The notes beneath the pieces were generated by a model. It was not told the DNA's origin, made no database searches, and was given only the letters and a program-made list of their open reading frames with translations. Positions 38,471-50,036 of a stretch of DNA of 64,000 nucleotides are shown here, one piece after another. Source of the DNA: Pseudomonas paralcaligenes (GTDB lineage Bacteria; Pseudomonadota; Gammaproteobacteria; Pseudomonadales; Pseudomonadaceae); assembly GCF_019655855.1 (NCBI RefSeq), contig NZ_BPFX01000020.1, positions 1 through 64,000 on the forward strand, in the 5' to 3' direction. The position numbers and the translations under genes were made by a program. Position 1 is the first letter of the stretch, and every line of letters starts with the position of its first letter.

Positions 38471-39427
38471 ATGGCCGAGACCGTCGATCTCAACGAATTC
38501 CACTGGCTGCTGACCATCGTGCAGAGCATCGATGTCGGCGTGGTGGTGCTGGACCGCCAGTTCCGCATCGAGGTGTGGAACGGCTTCATGGAGAACCGCT
38601 CCGGCCGCCCGCCGGAGGAGGTGCTGCAGAAGTCCTTCTTCGACCTGTTCCCAGAAGTGGAGCAGGAGTGGTTCCGCCACAAGGTGGACAGTGTCGCCAC
38701 CCTGGGCACGCCGGCGTTCACCATCTGGGAGCAGCGGCCCTATCTGGTGCGGTTCAAGAACTACCAGCCGATCACCGGGCAGGAAGACTTCATGTACCAG
38801 AACACCACCATCCTGCCGCTGCAGGCCACCAACAGCCGCATCGAGCATGTCTGCCTGATCATCTACGACGTCACCGATGTGGCGGTGAACAAGCACCAGC
38901 TGCAGTCGGCCAACCAGCAGCTCAAGCACCTGGCGCGCACCGACCGGTTGACCGGCCTGAACAACCGCGGCCACTGGGAAGAGGAACTGCGCCGGGAGTA
39001 CTCGCGCCATCGTCGCTACGGCAGCATGGCGGCGCTGGTGATCTTCGACATCGACCACTTCAAGCGGATCAACGACACCTACGGCCACCCGGCCGGCGAC
39101 AAGGTCATCCAGTTCGTCGCCGAGGTGGTGCGCGAGGCGATTCGCGAGACGGATATCGCCGGGCGCTACGGCGGCGAGGAGTTCGTGGTGCTGCTGCCCG
39201 ACGTCGACAAGGTCGGCGCCAGGCTGTTCGCCGAGCGACTGCGGCAACTGGTGGAGGCGCTGGTGGTGGACGCCGACGGCCAGGAAATCCGCTTCACCAT
39301 CAGCCTGGGCGTGGCCGACCTGGGGCAGGCCAGCCAGGATCACCAGCAACTGATCGAGTGGGCCGACCGCGCGCTGTACCACTCCAAGCACGGCGGCCGT
39401 AACCGGGTTACCGTCCACGGCAGCTAG
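38471..39427 (+). CDS. PAS-GGDEF diguanylate cyclase
   Basis: 318-aa protein: a PAS-like sensor (about 5-140; GVVVLDRQFRIEVWNGFMENRSG) followed by a GGDEF domain (about 155-318) with DRLTGLNNRGHWEEEL, DIDHFKRINDTYGH and active-site GGEEF in GRYGGEEFVVLLPD. It makes c-di-GMP from two GTP. The inhibitory-site RxxD is not obvious before GGEEF (ETDIAG precedes). Translated with the upstream CheY-CheX protein, which likely regulates it. Confidence 0.9.
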   Translation: MAETVDLNEFHWLLTIVQSIDVGVVVLDRQFRIEVWNGFMENRSGRPPEEVLQKSFFDLFPEVEQEWFRHKVDSVATLGTPAFTIWEQRPYLVRFKNYQPITGQEDFMYQNTTILPLQATNSRIEHVCLIIYDVTDVAVNKHQLQSANQQLKHLARTDRLTGLNNRGHWEEELRREYSRHRRYGSMAALVIFDIDHFKRINDTYGHPAGDKVIQFVAEVVREAIRETDIAGRYGGEEFVVLLPDVDKVGARLFAERLRQLVEALVVDADGQEIRFTISLGVADLGQASQDHQQLIEWADRALYHSKHGGRNRVTVHGS

Positions 39428-39452
39428 CGGGTGCCAGCCGCGCGTGGCGTGG

Positions 39453-39977
39453 TCAGTTCGGGGTGACCTTGACCAGCACGCCCAGGCTGCCGTTGTCCAG
39501 GTAGGTCAGTTCGCCCAGCTTCAGGCGGCTCTTCTGGCGCACGCGCTCGCTGCCGGTGAGCAGGCCGTCGTTGTCGAAACGGTTGATCCAGAAGTCCGCC
39601 TCAAGGTCGACCAGACGCTGCTGTTCGCTCAGGGTGACGACGCCTTCCACCGGGAAGTGGCCGAACTGCTCGTTGCCGGTGCCGAGCCAGGACTTCTCCG
39701 GCACTGCCCCGAGGTGCTGTGCCCAGGCCTTGTGCAGCAGCACCTGATAGCCGTTGCCCGGGCTGAGCCGCGCCGCTTCCTCGTTCAGTGCAGTGCCGCG
39801 CTCGTTGCCGGCGATAGGCATGGCGCCCACGGCCCAGTCGTCCGGCGCCGGCTGGCTGGAGGACAGTGTCTCGCCCGACTGGCGGAAGACGATCAGCTCG
39901 ATCTGGTACAGGCCGTCGGCGAAGGCGGTCGGGGCCATCAGGCAGAGCAGCAGGAAAAGAGGGCGGAGCGCACGCAT
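39453..39977 (-). CDS. CsiV-family periplasmic protein
   Basis: 174-aa exported protein with signal peptide (LRPLFLLLCLMAPTAFA) and the CsiV-type opening DGLYQIELIVFRQSGE, with the C-terminal repeat of VDLEADFWINRFDN and SRLKLGELTYLDNGSLGVLVKV. CsiV of Vibrio cholerae modulates muropeptide-related growth inhibition. It lies just downstream of mfd on the same strand, the usual Pseudomonas arrangement. Confidence 0.8.
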   Translation of the reverse strand: MRALRPLFLLLCLMAPTAFADGLYQIELIVFRQSGETLSSSQPAPDDWAVGAMPIAGNERGTALNEEAARLSPGNGYQVLLHKAWAQHLGAVPEKSWLGTGNEQFGHFPVEGVVTLSEQQRLVDLEADFWINRFDNDGLLTGSERVRQKSRLKLGELTYLDNGSLGVLVKVTPN

Positions 39978-39990
39978 CGGGTCAGTCCTT

Positions 39991-42900
39991 TCAGGCGGAT
40001 TGCGGGGCGAGGCGCTCCAGCAGCGCCTCCAGGGTGTTGAAGCGTTCTTCCGGGCGTTCCATCGGCACCTGCAGCTTGAACTGGGTGGCGCCTTCGAACT
40101 TGTAGCGGGCCGGCGCGCTCTGGATCAGCTTGATCAGTACCAGCGGATCGACGCAGGTGTCGCCGGCGAACTCGATGCGCCCGCCCTGGGGACCGGCGTC
40201 GATCTTCTTGATGCCGAGCTTCTCCGCCTGCAGCTTGAGCAGGGTCAGGCGCATCAGGTTCTTGGTCGCCTCGGGTAGCAGGCCGAAGCGGTCGATCATC
40301 TCCACCTGCAGCTCCTTCAGGCCGTCCTCGTCGGCGGCCGAGGCGATGCGCTTGTAGAGGATCAGGCGGCTGTGCACGTCCGGCAGGTAGTCATCGGGGA
40401 TCAGCGCCGGCACCCGCAGGTTGACCTCCGGGCCGCCGCCCAGCGGCTGCTCCAGGTTCGGTTGCTCGCCCTTGCGGATGGCCTTCACCGCGCGTTCGAG
40501 CATTTCCATGTAAAGGGTGAAGCCGACCGCCTGGATCTGCCCGCTCTGGCCGTCGCCGAGCAGTTCGCCGGCGCCGCGGATTTCCAGGTCGTGGGTGGCG
40601 AGGACGAAGCCGGCGCCCAGGTCCTGGGCGTTGGCGATGGCCTCCAGGCGCTTCTGCGCGTCCTCGGTCATCTGCTTGCGTGGCGGGGTCAGCAGGTAGG
40701 CGTAGGCCTGGTGGTGGCTGCGCCCGACCCGGCCGCGCAGCTGGTGCAGCTGGGCCAGGCCGAACTTGTCGGCGCGCTCGATGAGGATGGTGTTGGCGCT
40801 GGGCACGTCGATGCCGGTCTCGATGATGGTCGAGGCGATCAGCACGTTGAAGCGCTTGTGGTAGAAGTCGCTCATCACCCGTTCCAGGTCGCGCTCGTGC
40901 ATCTGCCCGTGGCCGATGCCGATGCGTGCCTCGGGCACCAGTGCGGCCAGGTCGGCGGCGCACTTCTCGATGGTCTTCACGTCGTTGTGCAGGTAGTACA
41001 CCTGGCCGCCGCGCAGCAGTTCGCGCAGCAGGGCTTCCTTGATCGTCGGGTTGTTCTGCTCCATGACGAAGGTGCGCACCGACAGTCGGCGTGCCGGCGG
41101 CGTGGCGATGATCGACAGGTCGCGCATGCCCGACACCGCCATGTTCAGCGTGCGCGGAATCGGCGTGGCGGTGAGGGTGAGGATGTCGACTTCGCTGCGC
41201 AGGGCCTTGAGCTGTTCCTTCTGGCGCACGCCGAAGCGGTGTTCCTCGTCGATGATGCACAGGCCCAGGTCCTTGAAGCGCACATCGTCCTGCAGCAGCT
41301 TGTGGGTGCCGATGACGATGTCGATCTTGCCCTCGGCCAGCTTGACCACCGCCTCGCTGACTTCCTTGGCCGACTTGAAGCGGCTCATCACCTCGACCGT
41401 CACCGGCCAGTCGGCGAAGCGGTCGCGGAAGCTGTTGTAGTGCTGCTGGGCGAGCAGGGTGGTGGGCACCAGCACCGCCACCTGCCTGCCGCTATGGACG
41501 GCGATGAAGGCGGCGCGCATGGCCACCTCGGTCTTGCCGAAGCCGACGTCGCCGCACACCAGGCGGTCCATCGGCTTGGCCGCCAGCATGTCCTCGCGCA
41601 CCGCGTCGATGGCGTTCTGCTGGTCCGGAGTCTCCTCGAAGGGGAAGCCAGCGCTGAAGGTGGCGTAGTCGACGGCTGGGTCCTTGAACGCGTAGCCCTC
41701 GCGTGCGGCGCGGCGGGCGTAGATGTCGAGCAGTTCGGCGGCGACGTCGCGCACCTGCTCGGCGGCCTTGCGCTTGGCCTTCTGCCAGGTCTCCGAGCCG
41801 AGGCGGTGCAGCGGGGCGAGGGCGTCGTCGCTGCCGGTGTAGCGGGCGATCAGGTGCAGGCTGGCCACCGGCACGTAGAGCTTGGCGTCCTCGGCATACA
41901 TCAGGGCGAGGAATTCGGCGGCCTGGCCGTCGAACTCCATGGTCACCAGGCCCAGGTAGCGGCCGACGCCGTGGTCGATGTGCACCACCGGCGCACCTTC
42001 GCGCAGCTCGGTGAGGTTCTTGATCACGTTGTCGCCGCCATCGCGCGATTTCTCGCGGCGGCGGCGCTGCATCACGCGCTGGCCGAACAGAGGGCTCTCG
42101 GCGACCAGGGCGAGGTCGTCGAGCAGCAGCCCTTCGTCCAGCGGGGCGATGGTGATGGCCAGGCGTTCCCGGCTCTCGGTGAACTCCTTCCAGCCGGCCA
42201 CTTCCACCGGCCTGAGCTTGAGTCGCGCGAGCAGCTCCAGCAGCACCTCGCGGCGGCCGGCGGACTCGGCGCTGAACAGCACGCGGCCCGGATACTCCTC
42301 GATGAAGCGGCGCAGGGCGGCCAGTGGCTCGGTCGCCTTGGCCTGGATCGCCAGGTCGGGCAGGGCGCGGGCGTCGAAGCGCTCACGGCCGACGCCCACT
42401 TCCACGTCTTCCTGGCTGACCACCACGCGCGGCCAGCGCTTCAGACGGGCGAAGCAGTCTTCCACCGGCAGGAAGATGTCGGCCGGCGGCAGCAGCGGGC
42501 GCTCCGGGTCGACGCGGCGATCCTCGTAGCGGTTGCGCGCGTCGAGCCAGAACTGCTCGGCCGCCTGCTCGATGCCGGGCAGGGAGAACACCTGGGTGTC
42601 GCCCGGCAGGTAGTCGAACAGGGTGCCGGTTTCCTCGAAGAACAGCGGCAGGTAGTACTCGATGCCGGCCGGGGTGATGCCGGAGGCCAGGTCCTGGTAG
42701 ATCGGGCAGCGGCGGAAATCGACATCGAAGCGCTCGCGGAAGCGCCCGCGGAAGTCGGTCACGGCCTTCTTCTCCAAGGGGAACTCGCGGGCCGGCAGCA
42801 GGCGGATGGATTCCACCTTGTCTACCGAGCGCTGGGTCTCCGGGTCGAAAGTGCGCAGGGTCTCGATCTCGTCGTCGAACAGGTCGATGCGGAAGGGCGT

Positions 42901-43431
42901 GTCGCTGCCCATCGGGAACAGGTCGATCAGCGCGCCGCGCACGGCGAACTCGCCGTGTTCGTAGACGGTGTCCACGCAGCGGTAGCCGGCCGCTTCCAGG
43001 CGGCCGCGCATTTCTTCCACGTCGAGCTTCTGACCGACGTCCAGCACCAGGCCGGAGCCGAGCAGGAAGCGGGTCGGCGCCAGGCGGTGCAGGGCGGTGG
43101 CGATCGGTACCACCAGCACGCCGTGCTTGATCTCCGGCAGGCGGTAGAGGGTGGCGATGCGCTGGGAAATGATGTCCTGGTGCGGCGAGAACACATCGTA
43201 GGGCAGGGTTTCCCAGTCCGGGAAGTGCAGCACCGGCAGGTCCGGGGCGAAGAATGCCAGCTCTTCCTGCAGGCGCTCGGCGCTCTGGCTGTCGGCGGTC
43301 AGCAGCAGTGTGAAGCGGCGGGCCTCGCTGGCGGCCTCGGCGACGGCCAGGCTCAGCGCGGCCCCGGGCAGATTGCCCCAGTGCTGTTTGCCGGCGGCTC
43401 CCGGCAGTTTCGGCAAGTGCAGTACGGGCAC
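39991..43431 (-). CDS. mfd: transcription-repair coupling factor Mfd
   Basis: About 1146 aa, full length for Mfd. The N-terminal UvrB-like homology module has HFPDWETLPYDVFSPH, the RNA-polymerase-interacting domain has VHIDHGVGRYLGL, and the RecG-like translocase has Walker A GDVGFGKTEVAMRAAF, DEEH box IIDEEHRFGVRQ, TATPIPRTLNM and QLRGRVGRSHHQAYAYLL. It displaces stalled RNA polymerase and recruits UvrA. GTG 43431 is the preferred start; the frame is open to 43497, with another GTG at 43440. csiV follows 13 bp downstream. Confidence 0.95.
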   Translation of the reverse strand: MPVLHLPKLPGAAGKQHWGNLPGAALSLAVAEAASEARRFTLLLTADSQSAERLQEELAFFAPDLPVLHFPDWETLPYDVFSPHQDIISQRIATLYRLPEIKHGVLVVPIATALHRLAPTRFLLGSGLVLDVGQKLDVEEMRGRLEAAGYRCVDTVYEHGEFAVRGALIDLFPMGSDTPFRIDLFDDEIETLRTFDPETQRSVDKVESIRLLPAREFPLEKKAVTDFRGRFRERFDVDFRRCPIYQDLASGITPAGIEYYLPLFFEETGTLFDYLPGDTQVFSLPGIEQAAEQFWLDARNRYEDRRVDPERPLLPPADIFLPVEDCFARLKRWPRVVVSQEDVEVGVGRERFDARALPDLAIQAKATEPLAALRRFIEEYPGRVLFSAESAGRREVLLELLARLKLRPVEVAGWKEFTESRERLAITIAPLDEGLLLDDLALVAESPLFGQRVMQRRRREKSRDGGDNVIKNLTELREGAPVVHIDHGVGRYLGLVTMEFDGQAAEFLALMYAEDAKLYVPVASLHLIARYTGSDDALAPLHRLGSETWQKAKRKAAEQVRDVAAELLDIYARRAAREGYAFKDPAVDYATFSAGFPFEETPDQQNAIDAVREDMLAAKPMDRLVCGDVGFGKTEVAMRAAFIAVHSGRQVAVLVPTTLLAQQHYNSFRDRFADWPVTVEVMSRFKSAKEVSEAVVKLAEGKIDIVIGTHKLLQDDVRFKDLGLCIIDEEHRFGVRQKEQLKALRSEVDILTLTATPIPRTLNMAVSGMRDLSIIATPPARRLSVRTFVMEQNNPTIKEALLRELLRGGQVYYLHNDVKTIEKCAADLAALVPEARIGIGHGQMHERDLERVMSDFYHKRFNVLIASTIIETGIDVPSANTILIERADKFGLAQLHQLRGRVGRSHHQAYAYLLTPPRKQMTEDAQKRLEAIANAQDLGAGFVLATHDLEIRGAGELLGDGQSGQIQAVGFTLYMEMLERAVKAIRKGEQPNLEQPLGGGPEVNLRVPALIPDDYLPDVHSRLILYKRIASAADEDGLKELQVEMIDRFGLLPEATKNLMRLTLLKLQAEKLGIKKIDAGPQGGRIEFAGDTCVDPLVLIKLIQSAPARYKFEGATQFKLQVPMERPEERFNTLEALLERLAPQSA

Positions 43432-43754
43432 GGGTGTCACGGTCCCTGGCGAAAAGAAAGGGGCGATTGTAGCGCTTAAAGCAGCGGCAGGCTGCATGCC
43501 GCAAGGCCGAGAGCATGTCAGCCGGGCTTGCAGGGGGCTTGAGGGCTATCCAAGGCTTTTGTAGTGCTTGCCGGCAGCTCGGTTTTTCTTCAGCGCATCA
43601 TCCAAGAAGCCCGTCATACCGGCGAAGGCCGGTATCCAGTTGCCAGCACGGCGCTGCCTGCCTGTCTCCTGGACCCCGGCCTGCGCCGGGGTGACGGGGG
43701 AGAGTAGGGCGCTGGGAGAAAAAACGCGTTGCCTGGCGGGTTGAGACAGGCTTC
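43432..43754. other. intergenic region between chemoreceptor and mfd, with dispersed repeat
   Basis: 323 bp without a credible gene. It holds the double palindrome at 43610-43698 and must contain the mfd promoter on its left side; no clear boxes recognised. Confidence 0.55.
43610..43698. repeat. double palindrome, inverted copy of the 26364-26452 unit
   Basis: CCCGTCATACCGGCGAAGG... arm first and CCCCGGCCTGCGCCGGGG arm second, the reverse order of the copy at 26364-26452. It lacks the GAACCTGTT terminal repeats of that element. Confidence 0.65.
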
Positions 43755-45380
43755 TTAAGCGCGGAAGCGCTGAATCTGCTGCTGCAGGCCGTTCGCCAGT
43801 TGCGCCAGGTCGCGGCTTGCCAGCGAGCTTTGTTCCGCGCTGCTGACCACCTCGCCGATGCTGTCATTGAGGCTGCTGATGTTCTGGCTGATCTCGTTGG
43901 CTACCGCCGTCTGCTCCTCGGTGGCGGCGGAAATCTGCACGTTGCCGTCGGCGATGCCTTCGATGGCGTGGGCGATGTGGTTGAGCACCTCGCCGGCCTC
44001 GCGGGCATGGCTGACACTGTTCTGCGCCTGCTCGCGCGACAGTTGCATGGCGCTCACCGCGCTACGCGCGCCGCTTTGCAGGGCGTCGATCATGCCGCGA
44101 ATCGACTCGGTGGCCTTCTGCGTATTGCTCGCCAGGCTGCGCACCTCGTCGGCGACCACGGCGAAACCGCGCCCGGCCTCGCCCGCCCGTGCCGCCTCGA
44201 TGGCGGCGTTGAGCGCCAGCAGGTTGGTCTGCTCGGCGATGCTTTGAATCACGCCGAGCACCTTGCTGATCTCGTCGCTCTGGGCATGCAGGGTGTCGAT
44301 CACTTCGCCGGCCTTCTCCACCGACTCCGACAGGCCCTGGATCGCCCGCAGATTGGATTGCACCAGCTCGCTGCCCTGGCGTGCCTCCTTGTTCGCCTTG
44401 TCGGCATTGCCCGCCGTGGACTGTGCATTCTGCGCCACTTCCTGCACCGCCACGCTCATCTCGTGCACCGCTGTGGCGACCATGTTGGTCTGGTCGCCCT
44501 GCGTGGTGGCTGCCTGGCTGACCTGGGTGCTGATCGCGCTCATCTCCTCGGAGGCGGCGGCGAGCTGCACGGCCGTATCCGTCAGATGGCGAATCAGCGA
44601 CTGCTGGTGTTCCAGCAGCAGGTTGAAGGCGCGGGCGGTGTAGGACACCTCGTCGCGGCCGTCGGCATTGGCGCGCAGGGTCAGGTTGGAGGACTCCTGC
44701 ACCTCGCTGATCACGCTGCGCAGGCTGGACAGCGGCCGGATGATCGACAGGCTGATCGCCAGCGCCGCCCCCAGCACCAGCAGCAGCGCCACCCCGCCGA
44801 TGACGATGAAGGTGTTGCGCATCGACAGGTACTGGGCGGCGGTGGCGGCGCCGAGGCGTTCGCCTTCGTTCAGTTGCAGGGCGATCAGGCCATTCAGCTC
44901 GCCGTCCAGCGGGTCGAAGGTGTCGTACAGCGTGCGGTTGAACGTGGTGGCGTCGGTGGCCAGCAGCTGACCATTGGCGACCTGTCCCATGTACTGGTCG
45001 GCCAGTTGCTGCACCCGCTGCAGGTATGGCTTGGTGCGCTCGACCCGGCTGCTTTCCTCGGCGGTCAGGCGGGTGGCGATGTATTCGCTCCAGGCCTTGT
45101 CGCCTTCGCTGCGGGCCTCGCCGAAGATCCTGCGCAGCGCCGTTTCATCGATGGTACCGGCGCGGTACTTGTGCAGTGCATCGACCATCGAGATCGCGTA
45201 GGCGTCGGCCACCACCTTGAGCTGGCTGATGGGCCGCATGCGGTCCTTGAACAGCTCGTCGAAGCTGTCGTTGAGCTTGCTGGCATTGGCCAGCGCCATG
45301 CCGATGACCGCCACCAGCACCAGCAGTGGCACCACCGCCAGCAACAACAGCCTTGCACGTACCGTCAATTGAGCCAGCAT
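43755..45380 (-). CDS. methyl-accepting chemotaxis protein
   Basis: 541-aa chemoreceptor. An N-terminal membrane helix ([22 protein letters not shown]) precedes a periplasmic four-helix-bundle ligand domain (about 35-185), a second helix ([19 protein letters not shown]), a HAMP domain, and the signalling domain with the hairpin tip [20 protein letters not shown] followed by [14 protein letters not shown] (quoted in part). It signals to CheA/CheW. The C-terminus (QQIQRFRA) has no CheR-tethering pentapeptide. ATG 45380 is chosen because GGGGAG lies at the right distance; ATG 45386 and 45416 are alternatives. Ligand unknown. Confidence 0.9.
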   Translation of the reverse strand: MLAQLTVRARLLLLAVVPLLVLVAVIGMALANASKLNDSFDELFKDRMRPISQLKVVADAYAISMVDALHKYRAGTIDETALRRIFGEARSEGDKAWSEYIATRLTAEESSRVERTKPYLQRVQQLADQYMGQVANGQLLATDATTFNRTLYDTFDPLDGELNGLIALQLNEGERLGAATAAQYLSMRNTFIVIGGVALLLVLGAALAISLSIIRPLSSLRSVISEVQESSNLTLRANADGRDEVSYTARAFNLLLEHQQSLIRHLTDTAVQLAAASEEMSAISTQVSQAATTQGDQTNMVATAVHEMSVAVQEVAQNAQSTAGNADKANKEARQGSELVQSNLRAIQGLSESVEKAGEVIDTLHAQSDEISKVLGVIQSIAEQTNLLALNAAIEAARAGEAGRGFAVVADEVRSLASNTQKATESIRGMIDALQSGARSAVSAMQLSREQAQNSVSHAREAGEVLNHIAHAIEGIADGNVQISAATEEQTAVANEISQNISSLNDSIGEVVSSAEQSSLASRDLAQLANGLQQQIQRFRA

Positions 45381-45622
45381 AAGCATCTCCCCATGGAGTA
45401 TCGCGCGAACATCCATGCAGAGCGCAAGCGAAGGCCCCGGTACTCCAGGTTGGTGCCGAATTCGTCAGAGTATTGACCATATCGGCGAACCTGCCGCCTA
45501 CTTGAGGTCGCGAGCCGTGGGGGAGGCTGCATGCGTCGCGACAGGCGTACATTGCCCCGCCTGGCGGCGGTCGGCATAATGTAGCCCCTTTTTTCAGCCC
45601 CTACATGCGGAAGGTATAGCTC

Positions 45623-47071
45623 GTGACTCAGAAGCCCGACCAGTGTCTCGGTGAGTGGATTGACCGTGAAGCCCTCGCGGAAGCGATGATTCCGCTGATC
45701 GGCCAGCTCTACCGCAACAACAATGTCGTGACCTCGATCTACGGCCGTGGCCTGATCAACCGTTCGGTGATCGATATCCTCAAGGCCCACCGCTTCGCCC
45801 GCCACCGCCTGGACGGCGAGAGCGAGCTCTCCGTGCACGATACCTTCCCCATCCTCAAGACCATGAGCGACCTGAAACTGGGTGCCGCCTCCGTGGACCT
45901 GGGCAAGATGGTCGCCAAGTTCAAGACCGAGGCCAACGGCCGCAGCATCGAGCAGTTCACCAAGGACGAGCTGGCCGACGTGGCCGGCAAGCAGAACGGC
46001 GCCGCCCGTGAAGGCACCGACGTGGTTCTGTACGGCTTCGGTCGCATCGGTCGCCTGCTGGCCCGCATCCTGATCGAGAAGACTGGTGGCGGCGACGGCC
46101 TGCGCCTGCGCGCCATCGTCGTGCGCAAGGGCGCCAGCAACGACCTGGTCAAGCGTGCCAGCCTGCTGCGCCGCGACTCCGTGCATGGTCCGTTCAACGG
46201 CACCATCACCATCGATGAAGAAAACAACACCCTGACCGCCAACGGCAACCTGATCCAGGTGATCTACGCCAAGGACCCGAAGGAAGTCGACTACACCCAG
46301 TACGGCATCAAGAACGCCCTGCTGGTCGACAATACTGGCGTCTGGCGTGACGCCGAGGGCCTGGGTCAGCACCTGGCCTGCCCGGGTGTCGACCGCGTGG
46401 TGCTGACTGCGCCGGGCAAGGGCGCGCTGAAGAACATCGTGCATGGCATCAACCATGGCGACATCACCGCCGACGACAAGATCATCTCCGCCGCCTCCTG
46501 CACCACCAACGCCATCGTGCCGGTGCTGAAGGCCGTGAATGACCAGTACGGCATCGTCAACGGCCACGTCGAGACCGTTCACTCGTACACCAACGACCAG
46601 AACCTGATCGACAACTTCCACAAGGGCAGCCGTCGTGGCCGCAGCGCCGCGCTGAACATGGTGATCACCGAGACCGGTGCCGCCACCGCCGCCGCCAAGG
46701 CCCTGCCGGTGCTGAAGGGCAAGCTGACCGGCAACGCCATCCGCGTGCCGACGCCGAACGTCTCCATGGCCATCCTCAACCTGAACCTGGAGAAGGCCAC
46801 TACCCGCGAAGAGATCAACGAGTACCTGCGCCAGATGGCCATGCACTCGGACCTGCAGAAGCAGATCGACTTCGTCAACTCCCAGGAAGTGGTGTCCACC
46901 GACTTCGTCGGCTCGCGCCACGCCGGTGTGGTCGATGCCGAAGCCACCATCAGCAACGACAACCGCGTCGTGCTGTACGTGTGGTACGACAACGAGTTCG
47001 GCTACAGCTGCCAGGTGGTCCGCGTGATGGAAGACATGGCCGGGGTCAACCCGCCCGCCTTCCCGCGCTAA
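45623..47071 (+). CDS. glyceraldehyde-3-phosphate dehydrogenase-like protein with N-terminal extension
   Basis: 482-aa GAPDH homologue, about 150 residues longer than glycolytic GapA. The Rossmann motif GFGRIGRLLARIL starts near residue 133, the catalytic Cys is in SAASCTTNAIVP (about 293), and HSYTNDQNLIDN and WYDNEFGYS are present. The first about 130 residues form a helical extension of unknown role. Pseudomonas genomes carry this long form (PA3001-like, from memory) in addition to a normal GapA, and it probably has a gluconeogenic or non-glycolytic role. GTG start with GGAAGG upstream; intrinsic terminator at 47089-47115. Confidence 0.88.
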   Translation: MTQKPDQCLGEWIDREALAEAMIPLIGQLYRNNNVVTSIYGRGLINRSVIDILKAHRFARHRLDGESELSVHDTFPILKTMSDLKLGAASVDLGKMVAKFKTEANGRSIEQFTKDELADVAGKQNGAAREGTDVVLYGFGRIGRLLARILIEKTGGGDGLRLRAIVVRKGASNDLVKRASLLRRDSVHGPFNGTITIDEENNTLTANGNLIQVIYAKDPKEVDYTQYGIKNALLVDNTGVWRDAEGLGQHLACPGVDRVVLTAPGKGALKNIVHGINHGDITADDKIISAASCTTNAIVPVLKAVNDQYGIVNGHVETVHSYTNDQNLIDNFHKGSRRGRSAALNMVITETGAATAAAKALPVLKGKLTGNAIRVPTPNVSMAILNLNLEKATTREEINEYLRQMAMHSDLQKQIDFVNSQEVVSTDFVGSRHAGVVDAEATISNDNRVVLYVWYDNEFGYSCQVVRVMEDMAGVNPPAFPR

Positions 47072-47088
47072 GCACCAGGGCAATACGC

Positions 47089-47115
47089 AAAACGGGAGCT
47101 TCGGCTCCCGTTTTT
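47089..47115 (+). terminator. intrinsic terminator of gapdh-like gene
   Basis: AAAACGGGAGC, TTCG tetraloop, GCTCCCGTTTTT: a textbook hairpin with T-run, 18 bp after the stop. Confidence 0.9.
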
Positions 47116-47373
47116 CGTTGGTGGCTATGGCTCAATGGCGTTTGGTGACGCAATCCTGTTCTCGCGGGTATTTCGGATGGCAATCCGGCTCATCCGCGGA
47201 TTTCGCGGCCAAGGCCGCTCCCACAGGTTGGGTATGGCCTATTCGTTTCGGGGCCTGTGCGGCAGGGTGTCGCGGGGAGTGTCGGCACGGTTTTTTCATG
47301 GCCTGTTGCTTGGTGTTACGACTTACTGGTCGAAATAAGAGCTGGCCGGTGTGCTTCACCTGGCTTATGTCCT

Positions 47374-48818
<1,445 letters not shown>

Positions 48819-48821
48819 TCC

Positions 48822-50036
48822 ATGTCTCTGCGCAGATTCCTCGACAAGATCGAGCACCACTTCGAACACGGCGGGCGCTACGAGAAGTGGTACGCCCTCT
48901 ACGAGGCGGTGGACACCTTCTTCTACCGCCCCGGCAGCGTCACCCGCGGCACGGCCCACGTGCGCGACGGCATCGACCTCAAGCGCATGATGATCACCGT
49001 GTGGCTGTGCACCTTCCCGGCCATGTTCTTCGGCATGTGGAACGTCGGCTACCAGGCCAACCTGCTGTACGCGCAGAGCCCCGAGCTGCTGGCCGCCCAG
49101 GACGGCTGGCGCTTCGGCCTGATCGGCCTGCTCGCCGGGTTCGACCCCAACAGCCTGTGGGACTGCCTGGTCCAGGGCGCGGCCTACTTCCTGCCGGTCT
49201 ACCTCACCAGCTTCATCGTCGGCGGCTTCTGGGAGGTGCTGTTCGCCAGCATCCGCCGCCACGAGATCAACGAGGGCTTCTTCGTCACCTCGATCCTGTT
49301 CGCCCTGATCCTGCCGCCGAGCATCCCGCTGTGGCAGGTGGCGCTGGGCATCAGCTTCGGCGTGGTGATCGGCAAGGAGGTGTTCGGCGGCACCGGCAAG
49401 AACTTCCTCAACCCGGCGCTGGTCGGCCGTGCCTTCCTGTTCTTCGCCTACCCGGCGCAGATTTCCGGCGACGAGGTGTGGACCGCCGTGGACGGCTTCT
49501 CCGGCGCCACGGCGCTGTCGATCGCCTCGGCCAGCGGCGTCGAGCAACTGACCCAGAGCGGCCTGAGCTGGTGGGATGCCTTCATTGGCCTGGAGCAGGG
49601 TTCCATGGGCGAGACCAGCACCCTGGCGATCCTGCTCGGCGGCGCGGTCCTGCTGCTGACCAAGATCGCCTCCTGGCGCATCGTGGTGGGCCTGATGCTC
49701 GGCATGATCGCCACCAGCAGCCTGTTCAACTGGATCGGCTCGGACAGCAACCCGCTGTTCGCCATGCCCTGGCACTGGCACCTGGTGGTCGGCGGGTTCG
49801 CCTTCGGCATGATCTTCATGGCCACCGATCCGGTGTCGGCCTCCATGACCGACACCGGCAAGTGGGTGTTCGGCGCGCTGATCGGCGTGATGGTGGTGTT
49901 GATCCGGGTGGTTAACCCGGCGTTCCCTGAGGGCATGATGCTGGCGATCCTGTTCGCCAACCTCTGCGCCCCTCTGATCGATCACTTCGTCGTGCAGGCG
50001 AACATCAAGCGGAGGCTCGCCCGTGGTCAAGCATGA
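48822..50036 (+). CDS. nqrB: Na+-NQR subunit B
   Basis: 404-aa integral membrane subunit with about ten helices. The FMN-attachment motif SGATALS is at about residue 226, where Thr carries a covalently bound FMN added by ApbE. It also takes part in Na+ translocation and riboflavin binding. Three bp after nqrA; the end overlaps the nqrC start by 14 bp. Confidence 0.95.
   Translation: MSLRRFLDKIEHHFEHGGRYEKWYALYEAVDTFFYRPGSVTRGTAHVRDGIDLKRMMITVWLCTFPAMFFGMWNVGYQANLLYAQSPELLAAQDGWRFGLIGLLAGFDPNSLWDCLVQGAAYFLPVYLTSFIVGGFWEVLFASIRRHEINEGFFVTSILFALILPPSIPLWQVALGISFGVVIGKEVFGGTGKNFLNPALVGRAFLFFAYPAQISGDEVWTAVDGFSGATALSIASASGVEQLTQSGLSWWDAFIGLEQGSMGETSTLAILLGGAVLLLTKIASWRIVVGLMLGMIATSSLFNWIGSDSNPLFAMPWHWHLVVGGFAFGMIFMATDPVSASMTDTGKWVFGALIGVMVVLIRVVNPAFPEGMMLAILFANLCAPLIDHFVVQANIKRRLARGQA

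Noticed and set aside
40372..43479. Antisense open frame of 1035 codons over mfd
   Set aside because: It mirrors mfd codon structure and has no domain; a GC-driven shadow.
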